From Rhodoferax sp. (GTDB lineage Bacteria; Pseudomonadota; Gammaproteobacteria; Burkholderiales; Burkholderiaceae_C): a stretch of 5,431 nucleotides of DNA. Under the pieces are notes generated by a model that ran no database searches, had not been told where the DNA came from, and saw only the letters and a program-made list of their open reading frames with translations. The translations under genes and the position numbers were made by a program. The DNA lies in assembly GCA_028711355.1 (NCBI GenBank), contig JAQTSL010000255.1, positions 1 through 5,431 of the forward strand, given 5' to 3'. Shown piece after piece: positions 1 to 4,361 of this stretch; within the stretch, counting starts at the first letter, position 1, and every line of letters starts with the position of its first letter.

Positions 1-31
1 GTTGCCGTAACGGCCCGGCGCTGGTGACCGC

Positions 32-1465
32 TCAATGGCTGGGGGCATCAAACACCGCATCTGGCTTGACCGTGCGCAGCAAGGCCAGCATGGCCGTTTG
101 GATGCGATCCAGTGCCTGCGGCGTGTGGCCTTCAAAGCGCAACACCAGCACTGGCGTGGTGTTGCTGGCGCGAATCAGGCCAAAGCCGTCGGGCCAGTCC
201 ACGCGCAGACCGTCGATGGTATTCACCACCGCTGGTGCCGCAAACAGCGCCCCCACGCTTGCCATTTCATGTGCTGCGCTGCCCCCCGCGGGGGCCGTTG
301 CGATCTTGACCAATTGATCGACCAGGCCATGCGGCTCGCCCTCGGCACACTTGACGTTGAGCTCAGGCGTCGAAAAACTGCTGGGCAGCGCGTTCAGTAC
401 CGCGTTGGCGTCGGCACTGCGGCTCAAGATTTCCAGCAGGCGGCAACCGGCATAGGTGCCGTCGTCAAAACCATACCAGCGTTCCTTGAAAAAAACGTGA
501 CCACTCATCTCTCCACCCAGCGGCGAGTTGATCTGTTTCATCTTGGCCTTGATCAGCGAATGCCCGGTCTTGTACATCAGTGGCACGCCGCCCGCCGCCT
601 CAATCGCTGGCGCCAGGCGCTGCGAACATTTCACGTCAAACAAGATGGTACCGCCGGGCACGCGCGTCAACACGTCGGCGGCAAACAGCATCATTTGCCG
701 GTCCGGGTAAATGGTTTGGCCGTCTTTGGTGACGATGCCCAGCCGGTCACCGTCACCGTCAAACGCCAGACCAATTTCGGCCTCGCCCGCTTGCAGCGCC
801 GCCACCACATCGCGCAGGTTCTCTGGCTTGCTGGGGTCGGGGTGGTGGTTGGGAAAGTTGCCATCCACTGCACTGAACAGCTCGGTCACCTGGCAGCCAA
901 TGGCGCGCAAAATTGCGGGTGCCGAAGCCCCCGCAATGCCGTTGCCGCTGTCCACCACGATTTTCATCGGCCGCGACAGCTTGATACCACCCACAATGCG
1001 CGCCTGGTAATCTGCCAGCACGCTGGCCTGGCAAATCTGGCCGCTACGGCGCAGCTCCCAGCTTTCAGCCTCCATCATGCGCCGCAGCGCCTGAATCTCG
1101 TCGCCGTAAATGGCGCGCCCGGCCAGCACCATCTTGAAGCCGTTGTAGTCTTTGGGATTGTGGCTGCCGGTGACCTGGATGCCGCTGGCGCACAAGGTGT
1201 TGGCGGCAAAGTACAGCATCGGCGTGGTGGCCATGCCGATGTCGATCACCTCGATGCCGACCTCGCTCAAGCCGCGCATCAAGGCGGCACTCAGCATCGG
1301 CCCACTCAGGCGGCCGTCGCGCCCAACTGCCACCTTGGTTTGGCCTTCACGCAGCGCCAGCGTGCCAAACGCCCGGCCCAACGCCTCGGCCATCGCGTCG
1401 TTAACGGTGCCGGGCACCACACCACGGATGTCGTAGGCTTTAAAAATAGCCGCGGGTAATTGCAT
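32..1465 (-). CDS. algC: Phosphomannomutase/phosphoglucomutase (AlgC-type alpha-D-phosphohexomutase)
   Basis: Complete 477-residue cytosolic enzyme that interconverts hexose 6-phosphates and 1-phosphates (mannose and glucose), feeding GDP-mannose and UDP-glucose for LPS, exopolysaccharide and glycan synthesis. All four family signatures are visible in order: the phosphoserine loop TGSHNP at 99-104 (Ser101), the Mg-binding loop DGDGD at 236-240, the sugar-specificity loop GEMSGH at 318-323, and the phosphate-binding loop RASNTTP at 432-438. The start MQLPAAIFKAYDIRG matches the family N-terminus. The upstream Shine-Dalgarno is poor: only A-rich sequence lies before the ATG. It is about 14 residues longer than Pseudomonas AlgC (463 aa, from memory). 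The excess is an Ala/Gly-rich segment at 391-406 in domain 4, encoded by a palindromic repeat (see separate entry). All catalytic loops are intact, so the enzyme is probably active. It is transcribed divergently from ogt. Family call is very secure; the preferred substrate (mannose or glucose) is not determinable. Confidence 0.96.
   Translation of the reverse strand: MQLPAAIFKAYDIRGVVPGTVNDAMAEALGRAFGTLALREGQTKVAVGRDGRLSGPMLSAALMRGLSEVGIEVIDIGMATTPMLYFAANTLCASGIQVTGSHNPKDYNGFKMVLAGRAIYGDEIQALRRMMEAESWELRRSGQICQASVLADYQARIVGGIKLSRPMKIVVDSGNGIAGASAPAILRAIGCQVTELFSAVDGNFPNHHPDPSKPENLRDVVAALQAGEAEIGLAFDGDGDRLGIVTKDGQTIYPDRQMMLFAADVLTRVPGGTILFDVKCSQRLAPAIEAAGGVPLMYKTGHSLIKAKMKQINSPLGGEMSGHVFFKERWYGFDDGTYAGCRLLEILSRSADANAVLNALPSSFSTPELNVKCAEGEPHGLVDQLVKIATAPAGGSAAHEMASVGALFAAPAVVNTIDGLRVDWPDGFGLIRASNTTPVLVLRFEGHTPQALDRIQTAMLALLRTVKPDAVFDAPSH
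248..295 (-). repeat. In-frame palindromic dispersed-repeat insert inside the phosphomannomutase gene
   Basis: The 48-bp block encodes residues 391-406 (APAGGSAAHEMASVGA) of the mutase. It is bounded by GCCCCC at 249-254 and its inverse GGGGGC at 290-295, and contains a perfect 12-bp palindrome CCCCCGCGGGGG at 283-294. The related AlgC protein has only a short loop here, between the helix after the STPELN strand and the strand TIDGLRV, so the block looks like an in-frame insertion of a multiple of three. From memory, very similar GC-rich sequences (CCCCACGCTTGCCA followed by GCTGCCCCCCGCGGGGGC) recur in intergenic regions of Comamonadaceae genomes. I cannot search to confirm this. No clear target-site duplication is visible, and exact edges are uncertain by a few bases. 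Confidence 0.6.
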
Positions 1466-1506
1466 GAAAAAATCTTTTTTGCGGGGTTGAATCAGGTTGA
1501 GATCGA

Positions 1507-1512
1507 ATTGTA
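1507..1512 (-). promoter_or_regulatory. Candidate -10 element for the phosphomannomutase gene
   Basis: On the minus strand this reads TACAAT, five of six matches to the sigma-70 -10 consensus, about 42 nt upstream of the mutase ATG. No good -35 hexamer lies at 16-18 bp; the sequence there is around AACTTT. The call rests on the hexamer and its position in the divergent intergenic region only. Confidence 0.3.
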
Positions 1513-1569
1513 GGGGGGACGAATTCCTGAAAGTTATGCGGCAGTCAGAACAGGTTATGGTGCGGGATT

Positions 1570-1580
1570 ACGTGGCACGT
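1570..1580. promoter_or_regulatory. Short perfect inverted repeat, possible operator
   Basis: ACGTG and CACGT flank a single central G (11 bp) in the divergent intergenic region, about 62 nt upstream of the ogt start and about 105 nt from the mutase start. The position would suit a regulator binding site, but the arms are only 5 bp. No regulator is encoded in the window, so this is a weak call. Confidence 0.2.
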
Positions 1581-1616
1581 TTATCATCAGGCCTTCATGT
1601 ACAACACATACATTAC

Positions 1617-1640
1617 CAGTAAGCGCTAGAGGCCAATTTC
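1617..1640 (+). repeat. Half copy of an AAGCGCTA-type dispersed repeat, abutting the ogt start
   Basis: The sequence AAGCGCTAGAGGCCAATTT (1621-1639) resembles one arm of a dispersed inverted repeat that I recall from Comamonadaceae intergenic regions, where a TAGCGCTT arm is followed by an AAGCGCTA arm. Here only the right arm is recognisable; the left side (1600-1616) does not pair with it. It overlaps the ogt ribosome binding site. Family membership is from memory. Within the window, AAGCGCTA recurs at 3274-3281. Confidence 0.45.
1628..1632 (+). promoter_or_regulatory. Ribosome binding site of ogt, inside a repeat
   Basis: AGAGG lies 10 nt before the ATG at 1643. It is the only purine-rich Shine-Dalgarno-like sequence close to this start and it supports the choice of ATG. 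The site is part of the AAGCGCTAGAGGCC repeat arm, so the repeat appears to contribute the translation signal. Confidence 0.5.
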
Positions 1641-1642
1641 TC

Positions 1643-2137
1643 ATGAATCTCCCGAGCACCACCACTCAAGCCGATTTTGCCAGTCCGATGGAGCGCATGA
1701 TTCTGGCCGCCGCCGGTCAGCACCTGGTGGGGGTCTGGTTTGCCGATCAGGCGCATCTGCCTGATTTGTCTGGCTGCCCGGTGGTTTCAAACAACCCGCT
1801 GCTCAAGCGGACGGCAGACCAGTTGACCGCCTGTTTTGCGGGCCAGCGACGGGGATTTGATCTGCCGCTGGCCCAAAACACCGGAACGTCCTTTCAAAAC
1901 CAAGTGTGGCAAGCGCTCACGACCCTGCCTTGTGGCAGCACCTGTAGCTACGGCGCACTGGCTGCGCGCGTTGGCCGGTCGCATGCGGTGCGAGCCGTCG
2001 CGGCGGCGGTAGCGCGCAACCCGATCAGCATCATCGTCCCGTGCCACCGGGTCATGGGCGTGCATGGCAACCTCACGGGCTACGCCGGTGGTCTGGCACG
2101 CAGGGCGAAGCTGCCGCAACTTGAAGGCGCGCTTTGA
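1643..2137 (+). CDS. ogt: Methylated-DNA--[protein]-cysteine S-methyltransferase (Ogt type)
   Basis: A 164-residue suicide DNA-repair protein that transfers the alkyl group from O6-alkylguanine or O4-alkylthymine to its own cysteine. The N-terminal part (about 1-80) is the variable Ogt/AGT domain. The C-terminal part (about 83-164) carries the DNA-binding helix-turn-helix, with an arginine finger at Arg117 (HAVRAVAAA). The active site IVPCHRV has acceptor Cys134 and His135. Asn126 (ARNP) and Glu161 (LEG) complete the hydrogen-bond network; spacing Cys+27 to Glu equals that of human MGMT (Cys145/Glu172). The tail RRAKLPQLEGAL carries a proline where relatives usually have a leucine pair, a small oddity near Glu161. 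Length fits E. coli Ogt (171 aa). There is no AraC-like Ada domain, so it is not full-length Ada. It is first in the plus-strand run, and its stop overlaps the next gene by 4 nt. Confidence 0.95.
   Translation: MNLPSTTTQADFASPMERMILAAAGQHLVGVWFADQAHLPDLSGCPVVSNNPLLKRTADQLTACFAGQRRGFDLPLAQNTGTSFQNQVWQALTTLPCGSTCSYGALAARVGRSHAVRAVAAAVARNPISIIVPCHRVMGVHGNLTGYAGGLARRAKLPQLEGAL
2123..2127 (+). promoter_or_regulatory. Ribosome binding site that supports a TTG start
   Basis: GAAGG sits 6 nt before the TTG at 2134, within the last codons of ogt. There is no ATG near the first membrane helix of the following protein, so this site and the intact N-terminus decide the TTG start and the TTGA stop/start overlap. 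Confidence 0.55.
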
Positions 2138-3042
2138 CCGCTGCTCATCTGGGCCGCCCCTGGCTGGCTGAATTTATTTTGCTGGCCGCCATCTGGGGCT
2201 CGTCGTTTTTGTTCACGCGGCTGGGGGTGGCAGAGTTTGGCGCGCTCGCCACTGCTGGCGTGCGGGTGTCCATCGCCGCACTTTTTTTGACGCCACTGAT
2301 GTTGGCACGCGGCCACGGCCCAACACTGGCCCAGCACTGGCGCAAAATCTTTTTCCTGGGTCTGCTCAATTCGGGCATTCCGTTTGCCTGCTACGCCTAC
2401 GCCTTGCTGTCGATCAGCACCGGCTTGTCGGCGCTGCTCAACGCCACGGTGCCATTATTTGGCGCGCTGGTGGCTTGGCTGTGGCTCAAAGACCGGCCAC
2501 ACGGGCTGAAGATTTTGGGGCTGCTGATCGGCTTTGTCGGCGTGGCCATGCTGGCCTGGGGCAAGGCCAGCTTCAAACCCGACGCGTCGGGCGTTTCCAG
2601 CGGCTGGGCGGTGGTGGCGTGTCTGCTGGCCACGCTGTGCTATGGGATTGCCGCCAGCTACACCCGGCGCTATCTGGGCGGGGTTTCTTCACTGGTGGTG
2701 GCCACCGGCAGCCAAATCGGCGCGGCGCTGGGTCTGGCGCTGCCCACCTATTGGTTCTGGCCCAATCAAACGCCTGGCACTTCCGCCTGGCTGGCGCTGC
2801 TGGTGGTGGGCGTGCTGTGCACCGGCATCGCCTATGTGCTGTACTTTCGGTTGATCGACAAGATGGGCGTAGCGGCGTCGCTGACGGTGACGTTTTTGAT
2901 ACCCGTGTTTGCGGTGATCTACGGCGTGATCTTTCTGGCTGAAACGGTCACCACCTGGATGTTGATATGTGGTGTGGTCATTTTGACAGGCACCGCTTTG
3001 TCAGTCGATATTTTCAAGTGGCGACAAGCACCTGCGGCTTGA
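2134..3042 (+). CDS. EamA/DMT-superfamily inner-membrane transporter
   Basis: A 302-residue integral membrane protein with two tandem EamA (DUF6) halves. Ten hydrophobic segments lie at roughly 12-32, 36-57, 71-92, 97-118, 124-143, 155-176, 184-206, 217-238, 245-268 and 272-292. Family hallmarks are AAIWGSSFLFTRLG in helix 1, ALLNATVPLFGALVAWLWLKDRP at the helix 4/5 turn (108-122 region), and the second-half counterpart TVTFLIPVFAVIYGVIFLAE at helix 9. Length is typical (about 290-310). Family members export or import amino acids, nucleosides and other small metabolites. The substrate cannot be read from sequence; RhtA/YdcZ-type amino-acid efflux is one possibility. The start is TTG overlapping the ogt stop (TTGA), with GAAGG 6 nt upstream. 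It lies 14 nt before an ATP-grasp gene, so it could move that pathway's substrate or product, which is inference from position only. Confidence 0.9.
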   Translation: MTAAHLGRPWLAEFILLAAIWGSSFLFTRLGVAEFGALATAGVRVSIAALFLTPLMLARGHGPTLAQHWRKIFFLGLLNSGIPFACYAYALLSISTGLSALLNATVPLFGALVAWLWLKDRPHGLKILGLLIGFVGVAMLAWGKASFKPDASGVSSGWAVVACLLATLCYGIAASYTRRYLGGVSSLVVATGSQIGAALGLALPTYWFWPNQTPGTSAWLALLVVGVLCTGIAYVLYFRLIDKMGVAASLTVTFLIPVFAVIYGVIFLAETVTTWMLICGVVILTGTALSVDIFKWRQAPAA

Positions 3043-3056
3043 CGCAAAATCAAACC

Positions 3057-4361
3057 ATGAACGCACCGCTGCCATCAAGCGCGCACTTAACCAGCGCAGC
3101 GCAACTCAACCACGACTGTTTTTGCCGCACCCTCAACGTCGAACGCCTGCGCCAGCAGCTTGAGGGCGACCCCAGCCTGCACGGCATGACCGAGCACATC
3201 CTGCAAACCCGTCCCAACCTCTTTTCCAGCACCGTCGTTTTTATATCAAAAGCGGTTCAAGCGCAGATAGAACAAGCGCTAACAGCTATTGAACACGTAG
3301 CAACTCTGGCGCCCTACCAGGCCCAGGCGTTGGCCCGTAGCGACCGGCTGGCGCAACCTGCCTGGGGACCGCAAAGCGTCTGTATGGGCTACGACTTTCA
3401 TGTCAGCGACGCCGGTGCGCAACTGATCGAAATCAACACCAACGCCGGTGGCCTGTTGCTCAACCTGGCACTGGCGCGCGCGCAGCAAGCGTGCTGCGAC
3501 GAATTGGACTGGGCCTTTCCTTCAGACGCCCAGCGCGACACACTCAGGCGACAGGTCTTTGACATGTTTGCCGCGGAATGGCGGAGCCAGCGCGGCGCGC
3601 AGACCTGGCGCAACGTGCTGATCGTTGACAGCGCCCCGGTCGCGCAGTACCTGGCGCCAGAATTTGAGCTGTTTCGTCAGCTCTTTACCCAGCATGGCAT
3701 CGAGGCCCACATTGCTGACCCCAGCGAACTCAGCTACGACGGCCAGCACCTGCTGTTTGCTGGTACGCCGGTGGACCTGGTCTATAACCGCCTGACCGAC
3801 TTTTACCTGACCGACTCAGCGCACCAGGCGCTGCGCTGCGCCTACGCCGCCGGTGCGGTGGTACTGACACCGCACCCGCACGCGCACGCATTGCTGGCCG
3901 ACAAGCGCAACCTGATCGCGCTCAGTGACGACGCGCTGCTGGCGCAATGGGGCGTATCAGACGCTGATCGATTGACCCTGCGCCAACACGTGCCGCACAC
4001 CGAACTGGTGACACCCGAACACGCCGATGCGCTATGGCGGCAACGCCGCCAACTGTTCTTCAAACCGGTCGCGGGCTTTGGCGCCAAAGCCGCCTACCGT
4101 GGCGACAAGCTGACCAAGCGTGTCTGGGGCGAGATCGTCGCGGGAGACTTTGTGGCGCAAACGCTGGTGCCGCCCACTGGCCGCATGATTGATGTCGATG
4201 GCACCCCAACCGACCTCAAGTTTGACCTGCGCGCCTTCACTTACGCGGGCCAGGTGCAATTGCTGGCAGCACGCATCTACGCCGGCCAAACCACCAATTT
4301 CCGCACCCAGGGCGGCGGTTTTGCGCCGGTGATTGTGGTGCCCGACCAGGGCACGCGCTGA
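3057..4361 (+). CDS. Divergent circularly permuted ATP-grasp protein (predicted carboxylate-amine ligase)
   Basis: A 434-residue soluble protein with no signal peptide, identified by motif order. An acidic/Asn motif LIEINTNAGG (123-132) comes early, followed by a central Rossmann-like strand VLIVDSAP (187-194), VDLVYNRLTDFYL (239-251), ADKRNL (281-286), the ATP-binding lysine loop FFKPVAGFGAK (334-344), the hinge FVAQTLVPP (365-373), FDLRAF (389-394) and NFRTQGGGFAPV (414-425). Ordinary ATP-grasp enzymes have the metal-binding E-x-N after the lysine and hinge. Having it before them matches the permuted CP_ATPgrasp proteins, where EDN, VIYRR, ADDK, VVKP, YVAQE, DLRPF and SQGGG follow in this order. 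Such enzymes are expected to join carboxylates to amines using ATP. Product is unknown. The ATG at 3057 lacks a good Shine-Dalgarno; a TTG at 3039 overlapping the preceding stop is an alternative adding six residues. Its stop overlaps the asnO-like start by one base. Confidence 0.75.
   Translation: MNAPLPSSAHLTSAAQLNHDCFCRTLNVERLRQQLEGDPSLHGMTEHILQTRPNLFSSTVVFISKAVQAQIEQALTAIEHVATLAPYQAQALARSDRLAQPAWGPQSVCMGYDFHVSDAGAQLIEINTNAGGLLLNLALARAQQACCDELDWAFPSDAQRDTLRRQVFDMFAAEWRSQRGAQTWRNVLIVDSAPVAQYLAPEFELFRQLFTQHGIEAHIADPSELSYDGQHLLFAGTPVDLVYNRLTDFYLTDSAHQALRCAYAAGAVVLTPHPHAHALLADKRNLIALSDDALLAQWGVSDADRLTLRQHVPHTELVTPEHADALWRQRRQLFFKPVAGFGAKAAYRGDKLTKRVWGEIVAGDFVAQTLVPPTGRMIDVDGTPTDLKFDLRAFTYAGQVQLLAARIYAGQTTNFRTQGGGFAPVIVVPDQGTR
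3243..3292 (+). repeat. Repeat-like patch inside the ATP-grasp gene
   Basis: AAGCGCTAACAGCTATTGA at 3274-3292 shares AAGCGCTA with the ogt leader. It also resembles the other arm (TAGCTG-TAGCGCTT on the minus strand) of the dispersed repeat I recall from Comamonadaceae. The preceding ATATCAAAAGC also fits such repeats. It stays in frame as residues 63-79 and coincides with a cluster of codons unusual for this gene: ATA twice, TCA, CTA, ACA, and GTA just after. The segment is probably not a length-adding insertion, because the helix it encodes seems natural. Chance similarity is possible. Confidence 0.3.

Noticed and set aside
1..27. Possible 3' end of a rightward gene (frame ending VAVTARRW then TGA at 25-27)
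   Set aside because: Only eight codons are inside the window and nothing in them is recognisable. A convergent neighbour is possible but cannot be supported.
283..294. CCCCCGCGGGGG palindrome as a transcription terminator
   Set aside because: It lies inside the mutase coding region, has no following T-run on either strand, and is part of the in-frame repeat insert.
35..1459. Long plus-strand open frame (474 codons) opposite the phosphomannomutase gene
   Set aside because: It mirrors a gene with all its catalytic motifs intact, its translation shows no recognisable domain, and GC-rich third positions readily create such antisense frames.
1467..1480. AAAAAA-TC-TTTTTT inverted repeat just upstream of the mutase start
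   Set aside because: An A/U-only 6-bp stem with a 2-nt loop would be too weak for a terminator or a riboswitch-like lid. More likely it is an A-rich leader.
1582..1587. TATCAT as a plus-strand -10 element for ogt
   Set aside because: The hexamer matches five of six positions but no acceptable -35 lies 15-19 bp upstream, so I could not support a promoter.
1621..1628. AAGCGCTA as an Ada box controlling ogt
   Set aside because: It only partly matches the E. coli Ada-box core as I remember it, lies too close to the ATG for an activator site, and is better explained by the dispersed-repeat resemblance.
2967..3056. Upstream extension of the ATP-grasp gene to the ATG at 2967
   Set aside because: It would overlap the end of the permease gene by 76 bases, and the extra residues look unlike any conserved N-terminus.
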